From the NCBI RefSeq assembly GCF_020131355.1, contig NZ_JAHLEL010000009.1:208221-272220 (forward strand): a stretch of DNA of 64,000 nucleotides. The letters run 5' to 3'. A program made the position numbers and the translations under genes. Source of the stretch: Pseudonocardia sp. ICBG1293. Lineage in GTDB: Bacteria > Actinomycetota > Actinomycetes > Mycobacteriales > Pseudonocardiaceae. Below are positions 45,999 through 54,654 of the stretch, in pieces. Under the pieces are notes generated by a model that was not told where the DNA came from, made no database searches, and saw only the letters and a program-made list of their open reading frames with translations. The stretch's first letter is position 1, and every line of letters starts with the position of its first letter.

Positions 45999-46978
45999 GC
46001 CGGCGGCCCGGTCGATCCCCGTACGACCAGCCCGACCGGCAGCCGGGCGGTGCGCACGGTGCCCCGGCCGGGCGTGGTCAGCCGTTGCAGCAGGTTGCGC
46101 ATCGAGGACTCACCCAGGGTCCGCAGCGGCGCGCCGACCGAGGTCAGCCGGGGGCGCACGACCCGTCCGAGGTCGATGTTGTCGAACCCGACGACGCTGA
46201 CGTCGTCGGGGACCCGCACGCCGCGACGGGCGAGGCCCTGCAGGAGACCGATCGCGATCAGGTCGTTGTAGCCGATCACCGCGCCCACCCCGGTCCGCAC
46301 GAGCTCGGCGCCGGCGCCGGCACCGCCCTCCAGGGTGGGGCTCGCGGGACGGAGCCGGACCAGGCCGACGTCGCGCTCCCGCGCGGCCCGCTCGAGGCCG
46401 CGGGAGCGTTCGTCCTCCACCGGTGACGTCGCCGGGCCCGGGACGTAGCCGACCGAGCGGTGACCCAGCCCGTGCAGGTGGTCGATCGCGAGGTGGGCTC
46501 CCTGTGCGTGGTCCAGGACGATGGTCGGGACGCCCTCGAGCGAGCGGTTGATCACGACGGTCGGTCGCGTGCGGGCGGCCTCGCCCACCTCGGCGTCGGA
46601 CAGCCGGGAGCTCGCGAGCACCACCCCGTCGACGACCGGGAGGACCCGGCGCAGCACGTCGGCCTCGCGCGCCGGCGACTCCCGGGTGTCGCACAGCAGC
46701 ACCGTGTAGCCGCGCCGGGCGGCCTCCTGCTCGGCGCCACGGACGATCTCGGCCACGTGCGGGTTGGTGATGTCGCAGGTCATCAGCGCCACGACCTGGC
46801 CCGGCGCGACGGGCCCCGGAGCCGGGGCACGGGTGTAGCCGAGTTCGGCGGCGATCCGCCGGACCCGCTCGGCCGTGTGGGCGCTGACCCGGCCCGGCCG
46901 GGTCAGCGCCCGGGACACCGTCGACGGCGCCAGGCCGGCCGCGCGGGCGACGTCGTAGATCGTCGGGCGGCCGGTCAC
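45974..46978 (-). CDS. LacI-family transcriptional regulator (first of two in the island)
   Basis: The 334-residue repressor-type protein has an N-terminal LacI HTH (TIYDVARAAGLAPSTVSRALTRPGRVSAHTAERVRRIAAELGY) and a periplasmic-binding-like sensor domain (VVALMTCDITNPHVAEIVRGAEQEA, VVGFDNIDLGRVVRPRLTSV). GTG 46978 is the likely start. A 20-bp palindrome and one TTGCC-N5-TTGC element lie between it and larE. It probably senses a sugar acid of the uxaC/larA pathway. Confidence 0.9.
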
Positions 46979-46996
46979 GGCCGGTAGCCTAACCCC

Positions 46997-47022
46997 GCAA
47001 CTGACGGCAACCTGTTGCCGTC
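46997..47022. promoter_or_regulatory. Operator cluster between lacI and larE: TTGCC-N5-TTGC plus a 20-bp palindrome
   Basis: On the minus strand TTGCCGTCAGTTGC covers 47010-46997. It overlaps the palindrome GACGGCAACCTGTTGCCGTC at 47003-47022 (9-bp arms, 2-bp centre). Position suggests autoregulation of lacI and control of larE-larB. Confidence 0.65.
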
Positions 47023-47146
47023 GCGGAGCTCCCCGGGGGTCAATGGCGTCGTCCGGTGCCCGGGTCGCGGGGTCGCCGGGTCGTGGGGGTCGCGGTGACG
47101 GCGCCGGTGTCCGCGACCGGAGGACCGGCGAGCGAGGAGGACCGAC

Positions 47147-48019
47147 GTGGTGGTGCCGGACAGGACACCGGTCGAGGGGTGGCGCGACGCCCTGGACGAC
47201 GGCGACCGGAGGATGGTGGCCGAGGTCCTGGGCGAGGTCCGCGGCGTCGACCGGCTCGGGGTCGCCCTCTCCGGCGGTGTCGACTCGTCGGTGCTGCTCG
47301 CCCTCGCCGCCGTCGGGCTCGGGTGCGACCGGGTACTGGCGCTGGTGGGGACCTCGGCCAGTCTGGCCGCCGAGGAGCGGGAGCTCGCGCACCGGGTCGC
47401 CGCGGACCTCGGGGTCGGGATCGTCGAGATCGCGACCGCCGAACTCGACCGGCCGGACTACCGGGCGAACGGTCCCGACCGCTGCTACGCCTGCCGGGAC
47501 ACCTTCTTCACCGCGGTCGACGCGACCGTCACCGCCCGGCACGGCCTCACCGCGGTCGCCTACGGCGAGAACCTCGACGACACCCGCAGGCTCGACCGGC
47601 CGGGCGCCCGCGCGGCGACCGAGCACGGCGTGCTCCGCCCGCTGGCCACCGCAGGCCTGGACAAGGCGGCGGTGCGGCGGATCGCCCGGGCGATGGGCCT
47701 GCGCAACGCGGACAAGCCCGCCGCCCCCTGCCTCGCCTCGCGGATCCCGCACTTCGACCCGGTCACCGAGGACAAGCTGTCGGCCGTGGAACGGGCCGAG
47801 CGGGCGGTGCGCGCGCTGGGGTTCGACGACGTCCGCGTCCGGCACCACGGCGAGGTCGCCCGGATCGAGCTGCCCGAGGACGCCCTCCCGGCCGCGCTCG
47901 GCGCCGCCCGCGCCGCGTTGCTGGCCGCGGTGCGCGAGGCCGGGTTCCGGTTCGTCACGGTCGACCTCGCCGGGCTGCAGTCCGGTGCGTTCACCCTGCC
48001 CCTGGTGTCGGTCCGGTGA
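47147..48019 (+). CDS. larE: ATP-dependent sacrificial sulfur transferase LarE
   Basis: LarE adenylates the carboxyl groups of pyridinium dicarboxylate mononucleotide and donates sulfur to form the pincer thioacids. The 290-residue protein has the PP-loop LSGGVDSS (residues 41-48), RCYACRDTFF, and the conserved Cys195 in PAAPCLASRIP. That Cys corresponds to the sulfur-donating Cys176 of Lactobacillus plantarum LarE, so this is the sacrificial-cysteine type, not the 4Fe-4S type. GTG 47147 has GAGGAGGA upstream. It overlaps larB by GTGA. Confidence 0.94.
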   Translation: MVVPDRTPVEGWRDALDDGDRRMVAEVLGEVRGVDRLGVALSGGVDSSVLLALAAVGLGCDRVLALVGTSASLAAEERELAHRVAADLGVGIVEIATAELDRPDYRANGPDRCYACRDTFFTAVDATVTARHGLTAVAYGENLDDTRRLDRPGARAATEHGVLRPLATAGLDKAAVRRIARAMGLRNADKPAAPCLASRIPHFDPVTEDKLSAVERAERAVRALGFDDVRVRHHGEVARIELPEDALPAALGAARAALLAAVREAGFRFVTVDLAGLQSGAFTLPLVSVR

Positions 48020-48699
48020 GCGTCCCGGACGGCGACGCGACGGTGCAGGTGGGCGACTTCGCCCACCTCGACCTGGGCCGCGAGCACCGCCGGGGCTTCG
48101 GTGAGGCGGTGTTCTGCGAGGGCAAGACCACCGACCAGGTCCGGGAGATCGCCCGCGAGCTCGTCGCCCGCGGGGCCCGGACGCTGTTCACCCGTGCCTC
48201 GCCGGAGCAGGCCGCGGCCGTCGCGGAGGTGGCCCCGGGGGCGCTGCACGTACCGGAGTGCCGGATGCTCGCCTGGCCGGCCGAGCCCCCGGCGGCCGAG
48301 GGCGGCCGGGTCGTCGTGCTCGCCGCCGGGACCTCCGACCTGCCGGTCGCCCGCGAGGCGGCGGTCGCCGCGACGCACCTCGGCCGCCGCACCGAGCTCG
48401 TCGCCGACGTCGGCGTGGCCGGCCTGCACCGGCTGTTCGCCCACCTGGAGACCCTGCGGACCGCCCGGGCGGTGGTCGTGGCGGCCGGGATGGACGGAGC
48501 GCTGCCCACCGTCGTGGCCGGGCTGATCCCGGCTCCGGTGGTCGCGGTCCCCACCTCGGTGGGCTACGGCGCCGCCTTCGGCGGGGTCGCCGCGCTCCTG
48601 ACGATGCTCAACGCCTGCGCACCCGGCGTCGCCGTGGTCAACATCGACAACGGCTACGGTGCCGGGCACCTCGCCGCGCAGATCGCCGCGCCCGGCTGA
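48016..48699 (+). CDS. larB: Pyridinium-3,5-biscarboxylic acid mononucleotide synthase LarB
   Basis: First step of nickel-pincer cofactor synthesis: carboxylates nicotinic acid adenine dinucleotide and releases AMP. The 227-residue protein has a PurE-like C-terminal domain: LAAGTSDLPVAREAA, DVGVAGLHRLF, VAAGMDGALPTVVAGL and NACAPGVAVVNIDNGYGAG. Its Cys201 corresponds to the nicotinyl-adduct Cys of LarB. It converges on larC with 13 bp between stops. Confidence 0.94.
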   Translation: MSVPDGDATVQVGDFAHLDLGREHRRGFGEAVFCEGKTTDQVREIARELVARGARTLFTRASPEQAAAVAEVAPGALHVPECRMLAWPAEPPAAEGGRVVVLAAGTSDLPVAREAAVAATHLGRRTELVADVGVAGLHRLFAHLETLRTARAVVVAAGMDGALPTVVAGLIPAPVVAVPTSVGYGAAFGGVAALLTMLNACAPGVAVVNIDNGYGAGHLAAQIAAPG

Positions 48700-48712
48700 G
48701 CCGCCGGCGCGC

Positions 48713-49924
48713 TCAGTCGCGCGGGACCGGCGCCCCGGGCCGCAGGCCTGCCGCCTCGGCGGCGGCCACGGCGCTCTCCAGCACCTGGCGTGCCGGGAGG
48801 TCCCGGTCCACGGCCAGCGCGGCCACGTCCTCGTACTCGGGTGCGGCGTGCATGATCAGCCCGTCGTCGACGCCCATCTTGATCCGGACGGGTGCGGACT
48901 CCACGGTCACCCGGGTCCAGGTGCGGTCCAGCGCGTGCCGGGACACCACGGTCCGCCGCACGCCGAGCGTGGAGGTCGCCCGCAGCACGTGTGCCTGCAG
49001 CACCGCGACCCCCTCCGGGGCCGTCAGCACGTGCAGGGTGTGCGCGGGCCGCCCCTTCTTCATCAGGATCGGGGTGAGCCAGGCGTCGGCGGCACCCCGG
49101 TCGAGCAGGCCCTGCAGCACGCCGGGCCAGACCCGCGGGTCCATGTCGTCGACGTTGGTCTCCAGCACGACCAGCTCCCCGGCCGCCGGGGCCGGCCGGT
49201 CGGCGGGCGACCCGAGCACCACCCGCACCACGTTCGCCCGGCCCTGCACGTCGCGGGCCCCGGCGCCGTAGCCGGTCGCCTCGACGGTCATCGCGGGGAG
49301 CGGACCCGCCTGCTCGGTGAGCCCGCGCAGCAGCGCCATCCCGGTCGGCGTCGTGAGCTCGCCCTCCCCGCCCGCGACCACCGGCCTGCCCACGGCCAGC
49401 TCCAGCACCGCGGGCACCGGCACCGGCAGGTCGCCGTGCGCGGTGCGGACCCGACCGGACCCCAGCGCCACCGGGCCCGACACCAGTGCGGTGAGCGCGA
49501 GATCGGCGACCGCGGCGCAGACCCCGACCACATCGGCGATCGAGTCCCAGGACCCGACCTCGTGGAAGTGGACCCGGTCCGCCGGCACGTCGTGGACCCG
49601 GGCCTCGGCCTCGGCGAGCAGCCCGAACACCCGGAGCGCGGGGTCCCGCACCTCCGGCGGCAGCGGGCCGTGCGCGAGCAGGTCGCGGATGTCGGCCCAC
49701 GCGCGGTGCGGGTGGTCCTCGGCGGTGCTGCGCACCAGGGCCCGGGTGGCACGCAGGCCCGCCCGCCGGGTCGGGCCGATGTCCACCGCGACCTCCCCCG
49801 GCAGGATCGAGGTGATCCGGTGCCGGACGACCTCCGGATCGGCACCGGCGTCGAGCAGCGCACCGAGCAGCATGTCCCCGGCCACGCCGGCCCCGGCGTC
49901 GATCCACGCCGTACGCGCGTTCAT
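48713..49924 (-). CDS. larC: Nickel insertion protein LarC (cyclometallase)
   Basis: LarC inserts Ni into the pincer nucleotide in a CTP-dependent reaction. The 403-residue protein is one uninterrupted frame. In L. plantarum the full protein needs a programmed frameshift between larC1 and larC2. Motifs: WIDAGAGVAGDMLLGALLDAG, HFHEVGSWDSIADVVG, TPTGMALL, VVLETNVDDMDPRVWP and MKKGRPAHTLHVL. ATG 49924 overlaps the upstream dehydrogenase stop (ATGA), so cofactor maturation is coupled to a pathway enzyme. Confidence 0.94.
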   Translation of the reverse strand: MNARTAWIDAGAGVAGDMLLGALLDAGADPEVVRHRITSILPGEVAVDIGPTRRAGLRATRALVRSTAEDHPHRAWADIRDLLAHGPLPPEVRDPALRVFGLLAEAEARVHDVPADRVHFHEVGSWDSIADVVGVCAAVADLALTALVSGPVALGSGRVRTAHGDLPVPVPAVLELAVGRPVVAGGEGELTTPTGMALLRGLTEQAGPLPAMTVEATGYGAGARDVQGRANVVRVVLGSPADRPAPAAGELVVLETNVDDMDPRVWPGVLQGLLDRGAADAWLTPILMKKGRPAHTLHVLTAPEGVAVLQAHVLRATSTLGVRRTVVSRHALDRTWTRVTVESAPVRIKMGVDDGLIMHAAPEYEDVAALAVDRDLPARQVLESAVAAAEAAGLRPGAPVPRD

Positions 49925-51312
49925 CCCGCCGCCCGGCCCAGACGCTCCGCCTCGGCGAGCAGCCCCTCGACGACCCCCGGGGTCCGGGCGAGACCGGTCT
50001 CGAGCACCTCGAGCACCCGCGGCGCGGCCTCGGCGAGCGGGCCGGCCGCCGCGGTGGCCAGGGTGCCGTCGAGCGGGTCGGCCGGCCGCTCGTCGCCGCG
50101 CAGGGCCAGCAGCCAGGCCGCGAGCGTGCGCAGCGCGGCCCGGGCGGGGCGGCCCGCGGCGAGCTCGGCGTGCAGGACGGGCAGCACGCGCACCGGCAGC
50201 TTCTGCGACCCGTCGGCGGCGATCTGGGCCAGCCGGTGCCGGATCGCGGGGTTGGCGAACCGGTCGGCGAGCTCGGTCCGGTAGGTGGTGAGGGTGTGCT
50301 CGTCGAGCGGGACGTGCCGGCGGGCCAGCTCCCACCACTGGTCGACCCAGCCCCGGACGACGGGGTCGGTCATCGCGTCCGCGACCGTCCGGTGCCCCCG
50401 GGGCGGGGCCGCGTAGGCCAGCAGCGAGTGCGCCCCGTTGAGCATCAGCAGCTTGCGCCGCTCGTGTGCCGTCACGTCCGCGACGAACCGCGCCCCGGCC
50501 GCCTCCCAGGCCGGCCGTCCCGCGGGGAAGGCGTCCTCGAGCACCCACTCGTTGAACGGCTCGGTGACGACCGGGGCCCGGTCGGCGATCCCGGCCGCGG
50601 AGAGCACGTCGTCGACGTCGGCACGCTCGGCGCGCGGGGTGATCCGGTCGACCATCGACGACGGGAACGCGACGTGCTCGGCGATCCACGCCGCCAGCGA
50701 CGGGTCGAGGGCCGTGGCGGCGTCGTGCACCACCCGGGCGGTCACCGCGCCGTTGCGGTCGAGGTTGTCGCACGACAGCACCGTCACCCGGCCCGCGCCG
50801 GCCGCACGACGGGCGGCGAGCCCGGCGGCCAGCCGGACCGGGACGGTGGTCACCGGCGCCTGCGCCGAGCGGTGCCACGCCGCCAGGTCCGCGGCGACGG
50901 CGGGGTGGGCGTGGTCGAGACCGCCGTCGGGTCCGCGGTGGTAGGCGGCCTCGGTGACGGTGAGGGTCACCATCCGGGTGCGCGGCTGTGCCAGCAGGGC
51001 GAGGTAGCTCGCGTGGTCGGGGCCCGGCAGGCTCCGCGCCACGCTGGAGACGGTCTCGACCGCCGGCCCGCCCGGATGACGCGTGATCAGCGTGTAGAGG
51101 TCCTCCTGCGCGTTGAGCCGGTGCACCAGGTCCGTGCTGCGCCCGCTGAAGGCGGCGATACCCCAGTCGTCGCGGTCCGGCGCGTGCTCGGTGTACCAGG
51201 CCAGATGGGCGCGGAAGAAGTTGCCCAGGCCGATGTGGACGATCCCGGTCGGCCGTACGGCGTGCGCGCCGTCCCGGCCCCGGGCCAGTGGCCTGCCCAG
51301 CTGCGTGGTCAC
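49921..51312 (-). CDS. Mannitol dehydrogenase family protein, fructuronate/tagaturonate reductase-like
   Basis: The 463-residue NAD(P)-dependent polyol/aldonate dehydrogenase has IVHIGLGNFFRAHLAWYTE (cofactor domain), VTLTVTEAAYHRG, VLSCDNLDRNG, MVDRITPRA, VTEPFNEWVLED and KLLMLNGAHSLLAY. In uronate pathways, members of this family reduce fructuronate to mannonate (UxuB) or tagaturonate to altronate (UxaB). The pairing with uxaC favours such a role, though mannitol or arabinitol are possible substrates by homology. GTG 51312 has GGGAG upstream. It forms an operon with larC. Confidence 0.88.
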   Translation of the reverse strand: MTTQLGRPLARGRDGAHAVRPTGIVHIGLGNFFRAHLAWYTEHAPDRDDWGIAAFSGRSTDLVHRLNAQEDLYTLITRHPGGPAVETVSSVARSLPGPDHASYLALLAQPRTRMVTLTVTEAAYHRGPDGGLDHAHPAVAADLAAWHRSAQAPVTTVPVRLAAGLAARRAAGAGRVTVLSCDNLDRNGAVTARVVHDAATALDPSLAAWIAEHVAFPSSMVDRITPRAERADVDDVLSAAGIADRAPVVTEPFNEWVLEDAFPAGRPAWEAAGARFVADVTAHERRKLLMLNGAHSLLAYAAPPRGHRTVADAMTDPVVRGWVDQWWELARRHVPLDEHTLTTYRTELADRFANPAIRHRLAQIAADGSQKLPVRVLPVLHAELAAGRPARAALRTLAAWLLALRGDERPADPLDGTLATAAAGPLAEAAPRVLEVLETGLARTPGVVEGLLAEAERLGRAAG

Positions 51313-51381
51313 TCCGGCTCCCGTCGTCGTTGGTCGTGCCGGAGACCCACGGTGGTCGTGGCGGCGGTGGTGGACAAGGTG

Positions 51382-51395
51382 TTGCCGGGGCTTGC
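51382..51395. promoter_or_regulatory. TTGCC-N5-TTGC element upstream of the dehydrogenase-larC operon
   Basis: TTGCCGGGGCTTGC, 70 bp upstream of the dehydrogenase GTG, in the 119-bp gap to the second lacI gene. Confidence 0.55.
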
Positions 51396-51431
51396 GTCCA
51401 CGCCGCCGCGCCGGAACCGGGGCCGGACCGG

Positions 51432-52430
51432 TCAGAGTCCCGCCCGTCGGCGACGCGGGCCCGTCGAGTCCCGGACGACGAGCTCGGCGGGCATCTCCTC
51501 GACGGGGGTGGGCACGGTGCCGCCGAGCAGGGTGACCGCGGTGCGCAGGGCCGTGCGGCCCATCGAGGCGAGCGGCGTGGCGACCGAGGTGAGAGTCGGC
51601 AGGACCAGCCCGGCGAGCACGCTGTCGTCGAACCCGGCGACGCTGACGTCCCCGGGGACCGCCAGGCCGGCCGCGCCCAGGCCCTGGACCAGGCCGACCG
51701 CGAGCTGGTCGTTGAAGGTGACCACGGCGGTCGGTGGCCGCCCGGCCAGCGTCCCGGCGAACCGGGCCCCGCCCTCGACCGTCGGTGCGGCCGGGCCGAC
51801 CCGGTGCAGGGCCACCCCGCCGGCGCGTGCCGCGTCCAGCAGGGCCCGCCAGCGGGCCCCGTCCGCCCACGACGCCGCGGGCCCGGCGAGGTAGGCGGCG
51901 GAGTCGTGTCCCAGCTCGCGCAGGTGCGCCACCATGTCGCGGGCCGCGGGCCGGTAGTCGGTGGACACGCTGGCGACGTCGCGCACGGCGTGGTTGAGCA
52001 CGACGGTCGCCTTCTGCTTCGCGAGTATCCGGATCGCGGCGTCCGGCAGCCGGGAGCTGGCCAGGACGACCGCGTCGGCCAGCGGGAGCATCCGCTCCAC
52101 CAGCTCCCGCTCCCGGGTGCCCGACTCGTGCGAGTCGATCACGGCGACGGTGAGGTCCGCGGCGGCCGCGACCTCCTCGGCGCCGCGCAGGATCTCGAAC
52201 ACGAAGGAGTTGCCGATATCGGCGGTGACCAGCAGGACGATGCCCGTCCGTGCCGGTCCCGCCGGCGCGCCCACCGCCGCCGCGCGGTAGCCGAGCTGCT
52301 CGGCGGCCCGGCGCACGCGCTCCGCGGTGGCCGCGCTGACCTGGCCCGGCCGCGCCAGGGCCCGCGAGACGGTGGAGGAGGAGACCCCGGCGAGCGCGGC
52401 GACGTCGTAGATCGTGTGCCGGGACTGCAT
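51432..52430 (-). CDS. LacI-family transcriptional regulator (second of two)
   Basis: The 332-residue protein has HTH TIYDVAALAGVSSSTVSRALARPGQVSAATAERVRRAAEQLGY, nearly the same as the first LacI of the island. A sugar-binding-like sensor domain follows (IVLLVTADIGNSFVFEILRGAEEVA, VAGFDDSVLAGLVLPTLTSV). The similarity suggests related operators. It lies between the dehydrogenase-larC operon and the oxidoreductase gene, all on the minus strand. Confidence 0.9.
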   Translation of the reverse strand: MQSRHTIYDVAALAGVSSSTVSRALARPGQVSAATAERVRRAAEQLGYRAAAVGAPAGPARTGIVLLVTADIGNSFVFEILRGAEEVAAAADLTVAVIDSHESGTRERELVERMLPLADAVVLASSRLPDAAIRILAKQKATVVLNHAVRDVASVSTDYRPAARDMVAHLRELGHDSAAYLAGPAASWADGARWRALLDAARAGGVALHRVGPAAPTVEGGARFAGTLAGRPPTAVVTFNDQLAVGLVQGLGAAGLAVPGDVSVAGFDDSVLAGLVLPTLTSVATPLASMGRTALRTAVTLLGGTVPTPVEEMPAELVVRDSTGPRRRRAGL

Positions 52431-52480
52431 GGCCCTCCGTCGGTGCGGTCGGGGGACCGGCGGTGCCGTCCCGCCCGGCG

Positions 52481-53656
52481 TCAGCCGGACGCGCCCGGGC
52501 CCCGCTCGGCGAACCTGCCCTCGGCCCGGATGCGTGCGTTCAGCTCGGACAGGTAGAGGTCCTCGTCGAACTCAAGCGGTACCTCCCGGCCGAGCCAGCT
52601 GGACAGATGGATCGCGTTGGCCAGCCGGACCCCGGCCGTGCCGTCGCTGCCCGGTGCGAGCAGCGGGGTCCCGTCGAGGACGTTAGCAGCGAAGTTCTCG
52701 AGCACGCCCCGGTGCTGGGCGCCCCAGGCCGACTCGAACTCGAGCACCTCCTGGGTGTAGTATTCGCTCCGGTCGAGCCGGCCGGTGAACAGCTTCCGCA
52801 CGTCGTCGCCGGTCAGCGAGTCCGAGATCTCCCGTTCGTCCTTCACCAGGCGGGTGACGGCCGCCGTCCGCGAGCCGTCGACGACGATCTTGCCGCGGTC
52901 GCCGAGGATCTCGAACCGGTCGGTCCCCGCGATGTCGTGCACCGCGGTGACGAAGGTGCCGGTGGCGCCGTCGCCGTAGTCGACGACCGCGGTGACCTCG
53001 TCCTCCACCGCGATGTCGCGGCGGAACCCGTAGGCGACCTTGGCGTACACCGACCGCGGGACACCACAGATCCACTGCCACAGGTCGAGCTGGTGCGGCG
53101 CCTGGTTGACCAGCACACCGCCGCCCTCGCCACCCCAGGTGGCCCGCCAGGCGGACTGCTCGTAGTACCCCTGCGGCCGCCACCAGGTGGTGATGATCCA
53201 GTTCGTCCGCCGGATCGCACCGATCTCGCCGTCGTCGACGATCTGCTTGATGCGGCGGTAGAGCGGGTTGTTGCGCTGGTTAAACATGATCGCGAAGGTG
53301 AGCTCGGGGTGCCGGGCGGCGACGGCGTTGAGCTCGGCGACCTGCCGGGTGTGGACCCCCGCCGGCTTCTCGACCAGCGCGTGGATCCCCGCCTCCAGCG
53401 CGGCGATGCCCATCTCGGGGTGCAGGTAGTGGGGCACGGTGGTGACCACGGCGTCGACGTCGCCGCTCGCGATCAGCGCCCGGTGGTCGTCGTGGACCGG
53501 CACCCCGTAGGCCTCGGCGGCGGCGCGCCGGGCCGGGTCGATGTCGGCGATGGCGCCGAGCTCGGTGTTCGGGATCGTGCCGTCCCGCAGGAAGTCGGCG
53601 TAGAGGGTCCCCTGGGCCCCGAGACCGATGATCCCGAGTCTGACCTTCCTGGTCAT
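52481..53656 (-). CDS. Gfo/Idh/MocA family oxidoreductase (first)
   Basis: The 391-residue NAD(P)-dependent sugar dehydrogenase has the Rossmann motif LGIIGLGAQGTLYADFL, VTTVPHYLHPEMGIAALEAGIHALVEKPAG (with the EKP motif), and GGGVLVNQAPHQLDLWQWICG with the catalytic His region. Relatives oxidise a sugar ring hydroxyl, often at C3, or act on inositols. ATG 53656 has GAAGGAGAA upstream. It is divergent from the isomerase/oxidoreductase operon across a 170-bp region with a TTGCC-N5-TTGC element. Confidence 0.9.
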   Translation of the reverse strand: MTRKVRLGIIGLGAQGTLYADFLRDGTIPNTELGAIADIDPARRAAAEAYGVPVHDDHRALIASGDVDAVVTTVPHYLHPEMGIAALEAGIHALVEKPAGVHTRQVAELNAVAARHPELTFAIMFNQRNNPLYRRIKQIVDDGEIGAIRRTNWIITTWWRPQGYYEQSAWRATWGGEGGGVLVNQAPHQLDLWQWICGVPRSVYAKVAYGFRRDIAVEDEVTAVVDYGDGATGTFVTAVHDIAGTDRFEILGDRGKIVVDGSRTAAVTRLVKDEREISDSLTGDDVRKLFTGRLDRSEYYTQEVLEFESAWGAQHRGVLENFAANVLDGTPLLAPGSDGTAGVRLANAIHLSSWLGREVPLEFDEDLYLSELNARIRAEGRFAERGPGASG

Positions 53657-53696
53657 GCGGCGGTTCTCCTTCGTGGGTCGGACGCGGCCGTCGCAC

Positions 53697-53796
53697 GGAT
53701 TGCCACACGCCCCGGGCCGTCGCGTCCACCGGCGACGCAACAAATGGCAAGTCGTGGCCGACCACCGGGCCCCCGCACAGGGTGGTGGGGCAATCC
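53697..53796. promoter_or_regulatory. Operator region between the divergent oxidoreductase and isomerase genes
   Basis: On the minus strand TTGCCATTTGTTGC covers 53750-53737. In addition GGATTGCC (53697-53704) and GGCAATCC (53789-53796) form an exact inverted pair about 92 bp apart, which could bind a looping LacI tetramer. Confidence 0.55.
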
Positions 53797-53826
53797 GGGC
53801 CGACGGATCAGTGAGGATCTCTGCGT

Positions 53827-54654
53827 ATGTGGACTCTTTCCGGCTTCGCCGACGAGATCTCCCCCGACCCCGGGGACCAGACCACCCTGCTGCGCGAGCT
53901 CGGCATGTCCTGGCTGGAGTTCCGCAGTGCCTGGGGCACGAACGTGCTCGACCTCGACGCCGACCGGCTCGGCGAGGTCAAGCGCACGCTGGACGCGAAC
54001 GACATCGGGGTGTCGAGCATCGGGTCCCCGATCGGGAAGATCTTCGTCGACGAGGACTTCGACGCCCATCTCGTCCGGTCCCGGCACGCCGTGGACCTCG
54101 CCCACCGCTTCGGCGCCCGCTACATCCGCGTCTTCTCCTTCTTCGTCCGCCCCGGGACCGACCCCGACGCCCAGCGCGACGAGGTGCTGCGGCGGATGCG
54201 CGCCCTCGCCGACCTGGCCGAACGGGGCGACGTGATCCTCCTGCACGAGAACGAGAAGGAGATCTACGGCGACGTCCCGCGCCGGTGCGTCGACCTGGTC
54301 GAGTCGGTGGGGTCGCCGAACCTGCGTGCGGCCTGGGACGCGGCGAACTTCGTCCAGGTCGGGGTGCGCCCCTTCAGCGACGGCTACGCCGGTCTGCGCC
54401 CGCACCTGGAGTACGTGCAGATCAAGGACGCCCGCCTGGACGACGGCGAGGTGGTCGCGGCAGGCCTCGGCGACGGCGAGCTGGTCGAGACCGTCCGGGC
54501 ACTGCGGGCGGACGGCTTCGACGGCTTCTTCTCGCTCGAGCCGCACCTGTCGCAGGCGCACAGCCTCGGCGGCTTCTCCGGACCGGACCTGTTCACCGAG
54601 GCGTGGAAGGCGTTCACCGGGATCCTGACGGCCGAGGGGATCGGGTTCCGGTGA
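53827..54654 (+). CDS. Sugar phosphate isomerase/epimerase, xylose-isomerase-like TIM barrel (first)
   Basis: The 275-residue protein begins LSGFADEISPDPGDQTTLLRELGMSWLEFRS and has putative metal ligands in HENEKEIYGD, AAWDAANFVQ, YVQIKDAR and FSLEPHL, the pattern of AP-endonuclease-2-like sugar isomerases/epimerases. The substrate is unknown. Related enzymes work with Gfo/Idh dehydrogenases on keto-sugars or inositols. It overlaps the next gene by GTGA. Confidence 0.88.
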   Translation: MWTLSGFADEISPDPGDQTTLLRELGMSWLEFRSAWGTNVLDLDADRLGEVKRTLDANDIGVSSIGSPIGKIFVDEDFDAHLVRSRHAVDLAHRFGARYIRVFSFFVRPGTDPDAQRDEVLRRMRALADLAERGDVILLHENEKEIYGDVPRRCVDLVESVGSPNLRAAWDAANFVQVGVRPFSDGYAGLRPHLEYVQIKDARLDDGEVVAAGLGDGELVETVRALRADGFDGFFSLEPHLSQAHSLGGFSGPDLFTEAWKAFTGILTAEGIGFR

